A program made the translations under genes and the position numbers. Below are positions 15,271 to 23,333 of a DNA stretch of 25,024 bases, in pieces. This DNA is from DATKAB01 sp964542745 (lineage in GTDB: Bacteria; Eisenbacteria; RBG-16-71-46), in the NCBI GenBank assembly GCA_964542745.1, contig CAZIVR010000050.1, positions 1-25,024 of the forward strand. Reading direction: 5' to 3'. Position 1 is the first letter of the stretch. Every line of letters begins with the position of its first letter. Below the pieces are notes generated by a model. It did no database searches. It was not told the origin of the DNA and was given only the letters and a program-made list of their open reading frames with translations.

Positions 15271-16857
15271 CTACTCCTCCCCCCCCTCCTCCTCCTCCAC
15301 CACGATCGCGTCCGTCGTCATCACCAGCGTGGCGATGCTGGCGGCGTTCTGCAGCGCGACGCGCGTGACCATCGCGGGGTCGAGCACGCCGGCCGCCACC
15401 AGGTCCTCCTCGCGCCCGGTCAGGGCGTTGTAGCCGTGGCCCGCCGTCGCCGCGCGCACGTGGCCCACCACCACGTCGGGCTCGGCCCCGGCGTTGAAGG
15501 CGATCTGGCGGATCGGCGCCTCGAGCGTTCGCAGCACGATGTCCCGCCCCACCACCTCGTCGCCCTTCAGCTTGAGCGCCGCGACCGCCTCGCGGCAGCG
15601 CAGCAGGGCGACACCCCCGCCGGGCACGACGCCCTCCTCCACCGCGGCGCGGGTGGCGGCCAGCGCGTCCTCGAGGCGCGAGCGGCGCTCCTTCAGGTCC
15701 ACCTCGGTGGCCCCGCCCACGCGGATCACGGCCACGCCGCCGGTGAGGCGGGCGAGCCGCTCGCGCAGGCGCCCGCGGTCGTACTCGGAGTCGGCGCGCT
15801 TCAGGAGGTTCTCCACCTGCCCGATGCGCTCCTTCACGGCCTCGGGCTTGCCGCCGCCGTCCACCAGCGTGGTGCGGTCGCGGTCCACCACCACGCGGGC
15901 GGCGCGGCCGAAGTCGGAGCCGTCCACGGCCTCGAGGCTCCTGCCGATGTCGGTCGAGAGCAGCCGGCCGCCGGTCAGCACCGAGAGGTCGTCGAGGAAC
16001 TCGCGCCGCCGCTCGCCGCTCTCCGGGGCCTTCACGGCCACCGATCCCACGGTGCCGCGCAGGCGGTTCACGACCATCATGGCCAGCGCCTCGCCCTCGA
16101 TGTCGTCGGCCACCACCAGCACCGGGCGGCCGGCGCTCGCGGCGTGGTCGAGCGCGGGCAGCAGGTCGCGCACCGCGGCGATCTTGAACTCGGTGAGCAG
16201 CACCAGCGGCTTCTCGAGCACGGCCTCCATGTTCTCGGCGTCGGTCACGAAGTAGGGCGACAGGTAGCCGCGCTCGAACCGCACGCCGTCCACCACCTCG
16301 AGCGTGGTGCCCATGCCGCGCCCCTCCTCCACCGTGATCACGCCCTTGCGCCCGACGCGGTCCACGGCCTCGGCGACCAGCGCGCCGAGCGCGTCGTCGT
16401 CGCCCGCGCTCACGCGCGCCACGCGCTCGATGTCGGCGCGCTTCTCGATGGGGCGCGACTGGGCCTTGATCGCGGCCACCGCCGCCGTGACCGCGGCGTC
16501 GATGCCGCGCTTCACGGCCATCGGGTTGTGCCCGGCGGCGGTGGCGCGCAGCCCCTGGCTCACGATCTCGCAGGCGAGCACGGTGGCGGTGGTGGTGCCG
16601 TCGCCCGCCACCTCGCCGGTCTTGACGGCCACCTCGCGCACCAGCTGGGCGCCCATGTTCTCGAAGCGGTCGGCCAGCTCGATCTCGCGCGAGATGGCGA
16701 GCCCGTCGTTGGTGATGATGGGCGCCCCCGTGCCGCGGTCGATCACCACGTTCCGCCCGCGGGGCCCGAGCGTCACGCGCACCGCGCCGGCGAGCTGCTC
16801 CACGCCGCGCTTCAGCGCCTCGCGGGCCGAGTCGTCGAACTGGATCTGCTTGGCCAT
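15271..16857 (-). CDS. groEL: GroEL-type chaperonin, orphan copy without groES
   Basis: A 528-residue group I chaperonin. The equatorial ATPase residues are present: TLGPRGRNVV, Asp51 in TNDGLAI, AGDGTTTATVL with Asp86, and EDALAATRAAVEEG with the hydrolytic Asp. The apical substrate/GroES-binding helix residues GYLSPYF (197-203), LLPAL and EALAMMVVN are conserved. Two departures stand out: the near-universal KAPGFGDRRK reads KAPESGERRR (276-285), and the C-terminus ends in an acidic run (VEEEEGGEE) instead of the GGM repeat. No groES is present on either side, and no heat-shock CIRCE repeat is seen. The ATG overlaps the PD40 gene's stop by one base (TGATG). This looks like a specialised second copy that would borrow a GroES encoded elsewhere, but I cannot exclude that it is the only GroEL. 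Confidence 0.92.
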   Translation of the reverse strand: MAKQIQFDDSAREALKRGVEQLAGAVRVTLGPRGRNVVIDRGTGAPIITNDGLAISREIELADRFENMGAQLVREVAVKTGEVAGDGTTTATVLACEIVSQGLRATAAGHNPMAVKRGIDAAVTAAVAAIKAQSRPIEKRADIERVARVSAGDDDALGALVAEAVDRVGRKGVITVEEGRGMGTTLEVVDGVRFERGYLSPYFVTDAENMEAVLEKPLVLLTEFKIAAVRDLLPALDHAASAGRPVLVVADDIEGEALAMMVVNRLRGTVGSVAVKAPESGERRREFLDDLSVLTGGRLLSTDIGRSLEAVDGSDFGRAARVVVDRDRTTLVDGGGKPEAVKERIGQVENLLKRADSEYDRGRLRERLARLTGGVAVIRVGGATEVDLKERRSRLEDALAATRAAVEEGVVPGGGVALLRCREAVAALKLKGDEVVGRDIVLRTLEAPIRQIAFNAGAEPDVVVGHVRAATAGHGYNALTGREEDLVAAGVLDPAMVTRVALQNAASIATLVMTTDAIVVEEEEGGEE

Positions 16858-17918
16858 CAGTCCTTCCACTCCGCGAGAAACAGGTTGGTCTCGCCGCGCA
16901 CCTTCGCGCCGCGGTTCGAGGCGAACACCAGCCACCGGCCCTTGCTGTCGAACATCGGGAACCCGTCGAAGGTCTCGTCGCGCGTCACGGGCTCGATCCT
17001 GCCGCTCGCGAGGTCCACGAGGAACAGGTCGAAGTTGCGCCCGCGCGGGTTGTCGCGGTTCGACGAGTAGATGAGCTTCTTGCCGTCGGGCGTGAAGAAC
17101 GGCGCGAACGAGGCGCCCGCGTCGTTCGTGACCTGCCGCTTGCCGGTGCCGTCGGCGCGCATCACCCACAGGTGCATGGTGCTCGGCTTCACGAGGTTCT
17201 GCGCGAGCAGGCCGCGGTAGGTCCCGGCCGCGGCCTCGTCGGGAATGGGGTTCCGCCGCCAGCAGATCCACTTGCCGTCCCGCGAGAAGAACGCGCCGCC
17301 GTCGTAGCCGAGCTCGGTGGTGAGGCGGGTGAGCCCGCTCCCATCGGGGCGCATCTTGTACAGGTCGAGATCGCCGTCCCGCAGCGACGTGAACACGATC
17401 CAGCGTCCGTCCACCGACACGGTGGCTTCGGCGTCGTAGCCCTCGCGCTCGGTGAGCCGCCGGAGGTCCGAGCCGTCGGGCCGGGCGGTCCACAGGTCGT
17501 AGCCCGGGTAGAGCGGCCACACGTAGCCCTGGCTGAAGTCGGGCAGCGGCGGGCACGAATCGCCGGCGGCGTGGGTCGAGGCGAACAGGACGCGGCGGTC
17601 GCGATCGTAGAAGTAGCCGCAGGTGGTGCGCCCCCGCCCGGTGCTGACGCGGCGGGTCTCGCCGGTCGCGAGGTCCATGACGTACTGCTGGTCGCAGGGC
17701 CAGCCCTCGCGGGTCCACTGGTAGATGAGGTGGCGGTCGTCGTTCGACCAGTAGCCTTCCGCGTTCTCGCCGCCGAAGGTGAGCTGCCAGAGCCGCTTGA
17801 AATGCTTCTCGCCGGGCCGGATCAGGCTGTCCTGGTTGACGGCGGTGGGCGGCACCGGGGGCTTCGCCGCCGCGGGCGTCGCGACCAGGAGCGCGAGGAC
17901 CAGCAGTCCGTACCTCAT
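16857..17918 (-). CDS. exported TolB-like PD40 beta-propeller protein
   Basis: A 353-residue protein with a signal peptide (MRYGLLVLALLVATPAAA) and a series of PD40/TolB-type blades. The recurring unit is a Trp/Phe-Ser-x-Asp-Gly-Arg/Lys-Trp-hydrophobic turn: SVDGRWIVFTSLRDG, SRDGKWICWRR, TPDGKKLIYSSNRDN, DSKGRWLVFASNRG, with LWTARPDGS, LYKMRPDGS and LWVMRADGT between them. About six blades fit. Four or so Cys residues (for example WPCDQQ, TTCGYF, DSCPP) may form disulfides outside the cytoplasm. It overlaps the M28 peptidase by four bases (ATGA), has a strong AAGGAGG ribosome site, and overlaps groEL by one base. Such propellers usually bind partners or substrates; here the M28 peptidase encoded just upstream is the natural candidate. 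No enzyme activity is indicated. Confidence 0.85.
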   Translation of the reverse strand: MRYGLLVLALLVATPAAAKPPVPPTAVNQDSLIRPGEKHFKRLWQLTFGGENAEGYWSNDDRHLIYQWTREGWPCDQQYVMDLATGETRRVSTGRGRTTCGYFYDRDRRVLFASTHAAGDSCPPLPDFSQGYVWPLYPGYDLWTARPDGSDLRRLTEREGYDAEATVSVDGRWIVFTSLRDGDLDLYKMRPDGSGLTRLTTELGYDGGAFFSRDGKWICWRRNPIPDEAAAGTYRGLLAQNLVKPSTMHLWVMRADGTGKRQVTNDAGASFAPFFTPDGKKLIYSSNRDNPRGRNFDLFLVDLASGRIEPVTRDETFDGFPMFDSKGRWLVFASNRGAKVRGETNLFLAEWKD

Positions 17919-19864
17919 CCCGGCCTCCTTCCCAGCGTCACCACGAAGGTCTGCTCGCTCCCCGAGCGCCTGACCGTCACGCGCACCTCCTGCCCCGGCT
18001 TCCGCGAGCGGAGCGCGTAGGTGTAGTCGTAGATGTTGTCCACCCGGATGCCGTCGAACTTCACGATCACGTCTCCTCCCTGGAGCCCGGCCAGCGCGGC
18101 CGGTCCGTCGGCGCGCACCCCCGAGAGCAGCACGCCGCCCTCGGTCTGCATGTAGTCGGGAATGGTGCCGAGGTAGGCGCCGTAGCCCCCGCCCCCGGCG
18201 ATGCGCCCGACGCTGCTGTCGGCCTCGGCCCTGCGGTACGGCGGCCGTGGCCGCGCGTCGAGCGACTCCACCAGCGCCGCGGCGAACGCCGAGATCCGCG
18301 CGACGCCCTGCGCGTGCACCTTGTCCCAGGTGTCGCTCGGCTTGTGGTAGTCGGCGTGGGCCCCGGTGAACAGCATCAGCACCGGGACCTGCCGCTTGTA
18401 GAACGACGAGTGGTCGCTCGGCCCGTAGCCGTCGCTCGAGGTGCGGAGCGCGAAGCTGTCGCGCCCGGCGCGGCGGTTGGCGGCGGCCACCATCGCGGGG
18501 AACACTTCCGAGGTGCCGGTGCCCATCACCATCAGCCGGTTGTCGCGGAGCCGCCCGACCATGTCCATGTTGAGCATGGCCTCGATCTCCTTGAGCGGCA
18601 CCGGGGGGTCGTCGGTGAAGTGCGACGAGCCGAGCAGCCCGCTCTCCTCGCCCGTGAAGGCCGCGAACAGCAGGTTGTGCTCGGGCTGCCAGCCGCCCTT
18701 CGCCCGCTCGCCGAAACGCCGCGCCACGCCGAGCATGGCCGCGACGCCCGAGGCGTTGTCGTCGGCCCCCACGTGCGGCCTGCCGGTGCCGGGATCGAGC
18801 GAGCTCTCGGTGCCGTAGCCGAGGTGGTCGTAGTGGGCGCCCACCACCAGCGTGCGCCCCGGGTCGCGGCCGCGCAGGATCCCGGCCACATTGCGGATCG
18901 AGGCGCGCGTGCGCCGCAGCGTCACGGTGACGGTGGCCGATTCGGGCAGCGCCAGGCTGTGCGGGCGGCGGTGCGACTCGATGGCGCGCTGCGCGGCCTC
19001 GAGCGTGATTCCCGCGGGCTCGAGCAGGGACCCGGCCACGCGCTCGCTCACGGTCGCGGCCAGCAGCCCGCCCGACATGTAGCCGGCGCCCTCGGTGCGC
19101 GGCCTGCGGAGCGGCTCGCCGGCGTGATGCTGCGGGCCGTTCACCACGAGCAGCGCGAGCGCCCCGTGCTCGCGCGCGGTGATGGCCTTGGTGCGGATCT
19201 CCGCGTAGGGCGTGTTCACGCTGCCGTCGAAGCGGCTGGTCGAGTCCATCTCGCCCGGCTCCTGCGAGAGCACCAGCACGATCTTGTCGCGCACGTCGAG
19301 CCCGGCGTAGTCGTCCCACTCGTAGCCGGGGGCGCTGATGCCGTAGCCCGCGAACACCACCGGCGCGCGCAGCGTGCCGTTGGTCGAGAACCCGAGCGGC
19401 TGCATGTCGTCGCCCGCCGCCACGGCGAGCGCCCCGGCGCTCACGCCGCACGGCTCCCCGACCGAGACGCCGGTCGTGACCTCGAAGGACTGGAAGTAGC
19501 CGCTCGAGAACGGCACGTCGAGCCCGGCGGCCATCATCTCGGTGGCGATGAACGTGGCCGCCGAATCGATCCCCCCGGTGCCGATGCCGCGCCCGTCCCA
19601 GAGGGGATTCGCGAGCTTCCGCACCACGTCGCGGTACCACGTGGAGTCGAGCGTGGCCGAGGAGGTGGAGGCGATGCTCGCGATCCGGCCGGTCGTCGCG
19701 GCGGGCTTCGCGGGGGCGGGCGCGGGGCGCTTCGCGGCGGGCGCCGGGCCCGGGGGCGGCATCGCCGCGGCGGGAACCGCGCCCGCGAGCCCGGCCGCCG
19801 CGAGCGCGATCGCCAGCGCGCGGGCGGCCGTGACGAAGGCGGGGCGAGACGCGGGGCGGATCAT
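17915..19864 (-). CDS. exported M28-family zinc aminopeptidase with PA and PDZ domains
   Basis: A 649-residue secreted metallopeptidase. Residues 1-34 are a Sec-type signal peptide (ALAIALAAAGLAGAVPAAA), followed by a Pro/Ala-rich linker to about 60. A PA domain covers about 165-265. The M28 core carries the di-zinc ligands: His344 and Asp346 in GAHYDHLGYG, Asp368/369 in GADDNASG, Glu406/407 in FTGEESG, Asp434 in NMDMVG, and His507 in ADYHKPSDTWD. A C-terminal PDZ domain spans about 555-645 (GVRADGPAALAGLQGGDVI). It probably removes N-terminal residues from peptides in the periplasm or outside. ATG at 19864 overlaps the coaX stop, with GGAGGA upstream; earlier in-frame codons lie over coaX. 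The stop overlaps the PD40 propeller gene. Confidence 0.92.
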   Translation of the reverse strand: MIRPASRPAFVTAARALAIALAAAGLAGAVPAAAMPPPGPAPAAKRPAPAPAKPAATTGRIASIASTSSATLDSTWYRDVVRKLANPLWDGRGIGTGGIDSAATFIATEMMAAGLDVPFSSGYFQSFEVTTGVSVGEPCGVSAGALAVAAGDDMQPLGFSTNGTLRAPVVFAGYGISAPGYEWDDYAGLDVRDKIVLVLSQEPGEMDSTSRFDGSVNTPYAEIRTKAITAREHGALALLVVNGPQHHAGEPLRRPRTEGAGYMSGGLLAATVSERVAGSLLEPAGITLEAAQRAIESHRRPHSLALPESATVTVTLRRTRASIRNVAGILRGRDPGRTLVVGAHYDHLGYGTESSLDPGTGRPHVGADDNASGVAAMLGVARRFGERAKGGWQPEHNLLFAAFTGEESGLLGSSHFTDDPPVPLKEIEAMLNMDMVGRLRDNRLMVMGTGTSEVFPAMVAAANRRAGRDSFALRTSSDGYGPSDHSSFYKRQVPVLMLFTGAHADYHKPSDTWDKVHAQGVARISAFAAALVESLDARPRPPYRRAEADSSVGRIAGGGGYGAYLGTIPDYMQTEGGVLLSGVRADGPAALAGLQGGDVIVKFDGIRVDNIYDYTYALRSRKPGQEVRVTVRRSGSEQTFVVTLGRRPG

Positions 19865-20688
19865 TCGGAAGTCTCCTCCCAGATCACCCGCATGCCCTTC
19901 AGGGTGAGCGCCTCGTCCACCACGTTCACGGTCTCGCACTCGGAAGCGATCACCTTCGCAAGTCCTCCGGTCGCAATAACGTGCGGCGTGCCCTTCATCT
20001 CGATCGCGAGACGCCGCACGAGCGCGTCCACCTGTCCCGCCGTGCCCCACAGGACGCCCGCCTGCAGGGCCTCCTCGGTGGTGCGGCCGAGGGCGCGGGC
20101 CGGGCGGCGCAGCTCCACGCGCGGGATGCGCGCGGCGCGGCGGAACAGCTCCTCGGCCGAGGTCATCACGCCCGGGGCGATCACGCCGCCCAGGTAGGCG
20201 CCCTGCTTGGACACGCAGTCGAACGTGGTGGCGGTGCCGAGGTCCACGACGATCGCGGGCGTGCCGTAGATGGCGCGCGCGGCGACGGCGTTGGCGATCC
20301 GGTCCGCCCCCACCGCCGAGCGGTCGTGGTAGCGGATCGGCAGGCTCTTCACGGTCGCCGCGCTGACCTCGAAGGCGGGCCGCCCGGTGACGCCGTCGAG
20401 CGCCTTCAGCCACTGCATCGTGAGCGAGGGCGCGACGGAGCACACCACCGCTCCCATGCCCCGGCCCGGGCCGGCGCCGTCGCGGCGCAGCAGGGCCTCG
20501 AGCTGCAGGCTCGCCTCGTCGGCGGTCAGCCGCCCGCTGGTGAGCCTCCAGAAGTGCACCGGCTCCTTGCCGCGGAACAGGCCCACGACCGTCTCGCTGT
20601 TGCCGACGTCCACCGCGAGCAGGCCCGCGGCGGGCAGCCGGCGGCGCGAGCGGCGCGTCACGGCCTCGGTCTTACGATTGAGGGACAC
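19861..20688 (-). CDS. coaX: type III pantothenate kinase
   Basis: A 275-residue CoaX, which phosphorylates pantothenate with ATP as the first step of CoA synthesis; type III enzymes are not feedback-inhibited by CoA. The ASKHA-fold phosphate loops are LLAVDVGNSETVVGLF (23-38) and VVDLGTATTFDCVS; GADRIANAVAA contains the catalytic GxDR, and AYLGGVIAPGVMTS and ATGGLA also fit. There is a basic N-terminal extension of about 22 residues (rich in Arg) before the usual first strand. The GTG start is supported by GGGAGGAG at six bases; a second GTG nine codons in is a weaker alternative. The gene overlaps tatC by 17 bases and the M28 gene by four. PanB and PanC are also in this window, in another operon. 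Confidence 0.95.
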   Translation of the reverse strand: MSLNRKTEAVTRRSRRRLPAAGLLAVDVGNSETVVGLFRGKEPVHFWRLTSGRLTADEASLQLEALLRRDGAGPGRGMGAVVCSVAPSLTMQWLKALDGVTGRPAFEVSAATVKSLPIRYHDRSAVGADRIANAVAARAIYGTPAIVVDLGTATTFDCVSKQGAYLGGVIAPGVMTSAEELFRRAARIPRVELRRPARALGRTTEEALQAGVLWGTAGQVDALVRRLAIEMKGTPHVIATGGLAKVIASECETVNVVDEALTLKGMRVIWEETSE

Positions 20689-21592
20689 GGTGCTCCTCCC
20701 GGTTGGCGGCGGCGCGGCGGCGCGCCACGAGGTACGACAGACCGACGCTCAGAAAATAGAGCAGGGTCATGGGAACGCCCATCACCAGCTGGGCGGTGAC
20801 CACGTCGCCCGGCGTGATGACCGCGGTCGCGAAGAACGCCCCCACGATCGCGATGCGCCACTGGCGCATCAGGAAGCCCGGGGTCACGAGCCCGATCGCG
20901 GTGAGCGTCATGGTCACGAGCGGGAGCTGGCAGACGACGCCGCACGCCAGCGCCATGTTGTACACGAAACCGAGCAGCGCGCCGAGGCGGATCTGGGAGA
21001 CCATGCTCGGGGTGAGGAACTGGGACATCACCTCGATCACCATGGGCACCACGTAGCCGTAGGCCGCCCACGCGCCCACCGCGAACAGCGCCATGGAGGC
21101 CATCGCCATCGGCAGGATCCAGCCGCGCTCGCGCTTGAGCAGGCCCGGCACCACGAAGCTCCACACCCGGTAGAACACCACCGGCAGCGCGAGGAACAGG
21201 CCGAGGAAGAGCGCGAGCTTGAGGCGCTCGTTGAAGGCCTCGAGCGGCGAGAGCACCACCGCGTGCTTCACGGTGCGGGCGATGATGTCCTCGAGCACGC
21301 GCGGCGCGAGCAGCCAGCCCCCGATCGCGCCCGCCAGGCACGCCAGGATCGAGTGCATGAGCACCCAGCGCAGCTCCTCGAGGTGGCCGAGGAACGACAT
21401 CTCGCGCGCCCCGGCGGCCTCGTCGTCCCAGCCCTGGTCGCGGCGCGGCGTCATCGCGTCCTCCGCGAGGTCGGGAGGGCGCGGCCCGGGCGCGTCGCTG
21501 GCGCCCTCCGGCCCGGCCGCCGGGGGCGCGGGCGCGCGCGGCGGCAGCACCGGCTCCGAGCCGTCGCCCGGCTTGTCGAAGGTCGGGCTCAC
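20672..21592 (-). CDS. tatC: Sec-independent protein translocase TatC
   Basis: TatC is the receptor of the twin-arginine translocase in the inner membrane, which exports folded proteins. The diagnostic cytoplasmic start FLGHLEELR is present, then six hydrophobic segments, with FNERLKLALFLGLFLALPVVFY, SFVVPGLLKRER, FLTPSMVSQIRLG and FFATAVITPGDVVTAQLVMGVP matching the family. As annotated (306 residues) it has a Pro/Ala/Gly-rich N-terminal extension of 46 residues. The GTG at 21592 overlaps the birA stop as GTGA, like other junctions here, which favours it; the ATG at 21454 (260 residues, GGAGG just upstream) gives the family's usual length and may be the true start. TatA/TatB are not in the window. 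Confidence 0.9.
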   Translation of the reverse strand: MSPTFDKPGDGSEPVLPPRAPAPPAAGPEGASDAPGPRPPDLAEDAMTPRRDQGWDDEAAGAREMSFLGHLEELRWVLMHSILACLAGAIGGWLLAPRVLEDIIARTVKHAVVLSPLEAFNERLKLALFLGLFLALPVVFYRVWSFVVPGLLKRERGWILPMAMASMALFAVGAWAAYGYVVPMVIEVMSQFLTPSMVSQIRLGALLGFVYNMALACGVVCQLPLVTMTLTAIGLVTPGFLMRQWRIAIVGAFFATAVITPGDVVTAQLVMGVPMTLLYFLSVGLSYLVARRRAAANREEHRVPQS

Positions 21593-22443
21593 GGGTGCCC
21601 GGTCTCCCCGGGTGCGGCGGCCGTCGCGTCGTTCGCCGTGCGTTCCGGCGCGCCTTCGGCCCACGCCACGTCCCCCGCCAGCACCGCGACGGTCTCCCCG
21701 CCCTCGCGCTCGAGCAGCAGCGCGCCGAATTCGTCGAGCCCGCGCGCGATGCCGGTCACCTCGCCGCCCGCGCCGGTGACGCGCAGCGTGCGGCCCCAGA
21801 ACCCGGCGCGCGCCTTCCACGCCTCGAGCGCCACGCGGCGGTCGCCCTCCTGGTGCTCGGCCCACAGCGGCTCGAGGGCGTTGAGGAACGCCGCGGCCAC
21901 GTCCTCGCGCGTGGTGGCGCAGCCCTCCATGGCGAGCGACGTGGCGGTGGCGCGCAGCTCGGGCGGGAAGTCCTCGGGCGCGTGCGTCACGTTGACGCCC
22001 ACCCCGATCACCGCGGCGTCGGTGCCCTCGGCGGTGCGGCGGCTCTCGGCGAGGATCCCCGAGACCTTGCGCTCCGCGAGCAGCAGGTCGTTCGGCCACT
22101 TGAGCTCGGCGCGGATCCCGAGCGTCTCGAGGCCGCGCGCGAGGGCGAGCCCGGCCACCAGCGGCAGCGTGCCCAGCTGGCGGCGGTCGCAGCCCTGGTG
22201 CAGCAGCACCGAGAGCGCGAGCCCGCGGCCGGGCGCGGTGTGCCAGGAGTGGCCCGAGCGGCCGCGGCCCTTCGACTGCACGTCGGCGACCACCACGGTG
22301 CCGTCGGATGCGCCGGCCCCGAGCGCCTCCCACGCCACGTCGTTGGTGGAGCCCGCCTCGGCGCGCGCGACGAGGCGGCGCCCGAGCCGGCGGGTCGCGA
22401 GTCGCGCGAGGAAGCGCGCGCGGTCGAAGGTCGGCTCAGCCAA
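21589..22443 (-). CDS. birA: biotin--[acetyl-CoA-carboxylase] ligase, catalytic-domain type
   Basis: A 284-residue biotin-protein ligase, which makes biotinyl-5'-AMP and attaches biotin to a lysine of the biotin carboxyl carrier protein. Conserved motifs are GSTNDVA (31-37), QSKGRGRSGHSW (56-67, biotinyl-AMP loop), KWPNDLLL (115-122) and KVSGILAE (126-133); a C-terminal SH3-like domain follows from about 220. It lacks the N-terminal winged-helix of the bifunctional repressor, so it is a class I enzyme. The start is TTG: it is the only start codon between an upstream in-frame stop and the conserved GSTND motif. It overlaps nadC by 8 bases and tatC by four. A poorly conserved tail ends the protein. 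Confidence 0.94.
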   Translation of the reverse strand: MAEPTFDRARFLARLATRRLGRRLVARAEAGSTNDVAWEALGAGASDGTVVVADVQSKGRGRSGHSWHTAPGRGLALSVLLHQGCDRRQLGTLPLVAGLALARGLETLGIRAELKWPNDLLLAERKVSGILAESRRTAEGTDAAVIGVGVNVTHAPEDFPPELRATATSLAMEGCATTREDVAAAFLNALEPLWAEHQEGDRRVALEAWKARAGFWGRTLRVTGAGGEVTGIARGLDEFGALLLEREGGETVAVLAGDVAWAEGAPERTANDATAAAPGETGHP

Positions 22444-23329
22444 TCTCCTCGATCTCCAGGCTCAGGTCGAGCGCCGGCGCGCTGTGCGTGAGCGCCCCGA
22501 CCGAAACGTAGTCGGCGCCCGCCACCGCGTAGTCGTGAACGTTGGCGAGCGACACGCCGCCCGACACCTCGACCTCGGGCCAGCGCCGCGCGTCGGCGCG
22601 CCGGCGCGGGCTCGAGTCCTTCTGCTTCGCGCACCAGCGGTCCACCTCCTCCACCGCCTTCTTCACGGCGTCGGGGGGCTGGTTGTCCACCAGGATCCGG
22701 TCCACGTCCGGGCGCAGCGCCTCGCGCAGCTGGTCGAGGGTCTCCACCTCGACCTCGAGCAGCAGGTCGCCCTGCCGCGTGCGCGCGATCCGGTCGAGCG
22801 CGGCGGTGATGCCGCCCGCGGCGCGGATGTGGTTGTCCTTCACCAGGTACATGTCCCACAGGGCGAGCCGGTGGTTCTGGCCGCCGCCCGCCTGCACCGC
22901 GTACTTCTCGAGGAAGCGCATCCCCGGGGTGGTCTTGCGGGTGTCGAGGATCACGCAGCCGGTGTCGGCCACCGCCTGCACGTAGCGGCGGGTGAGCGTG
23001 GCGATGCCCGAGAGCCGCTGCAGGAAGTTGAGCGCGGTGCGCTCGGCTTTCAGGATCCCGCCGATGTCGCCGATCACCTGCGCCACGCCGCGGCCGGCCT
23101 CGATCACCTCGCCGTCGTGCGCGAGCGCGCGGAACTTGAGCGAGGCCTCCACCTCGCGGAACACGAGCTGCGCCACGTCGAGCCCCGCGATCGCGCCCTC
23201 GGCGCGCGCCACGATCGCGGCGCGGGCCTTGACGCCCCCCGAGATGGTGTTGAGCGTGGTGATGTCCCCGGTGCCGATGTCCTCGGAGAGCGCGTAGCGG
23301 ACGATGGGGAGTGCGACGGCTTCGAGCAT
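22436..23329 (-). CDS. nadC: nicotinate-nucleotide pyrophosphorylase (quinolinate phosphoribosyltransferase)
   Basis: A 297-residue QPRTase. It joins quinolinate and PRPP to give nicotinate mononucleotide with loss of CO2, the entry to NAD from de novo synthesis. Motifs in order are EDIGTGDITT (16-25), ERTALNFLQRLSGIAT (about 95-110), DTRKTTPGMRFLEKYAV and GGGQNHR (about 128-154, phosphoribosyl and quinolinate contacts), KDNHI, EVEVETLDQ, VDN and ASGG-equivalent VEVSGGVS. An insert of basic/Asp-rich residues lies near 238-252 and is a little longer than usual. The ATG follows the uvrB stop after four bases, with GAGGA between, and the gene overlaps birA by eight. No nadA or nadB is visible. 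Confidence 0.96.
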   Translation of the reverse strand: MLEAVALPIVRYALSEDIGTGDITTLNTISGGVKARAAIVARAEGAIAGLDVAQLVFREVEASLKFRALAHDGEVIEAGRGVAQVIGDIGGILKAERTALNFLQRLSGIATLTRRYVQAVADTGCVILDTRKTTPGMRFLEKYAVQAGGGQNHRLALWDMYLVKDNHIRAAGGITAALDRIARTRQGDLLLEVEVETLDQLREALRPDVDRILVDNQPPDAVKKAVEEVDRWCAKQKDSSPRRRADARRWPEVEVSGGVSLANVHDYAVAGADYVSVGALTHSAPALDLSLEIEEIG

Positions 23330-23333
23330 TCCT

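Noticed and set aside
14900..16857. Search for groES or a CIRCE heat-shock repeat next to groEL
   Set aside because: No 95-100 residue groES frame lies on either side and no TTAGCACTC-type inverted repeat was seen; the gene was therefore called an orphan.
14470..17070. Plus-strand open frame of about 866 codons over groEL and part of the helicase
   Set aside because: Crosses two real genes on the other strand, is His/Arg-rich, and has no recognisable domain or ribosome site.
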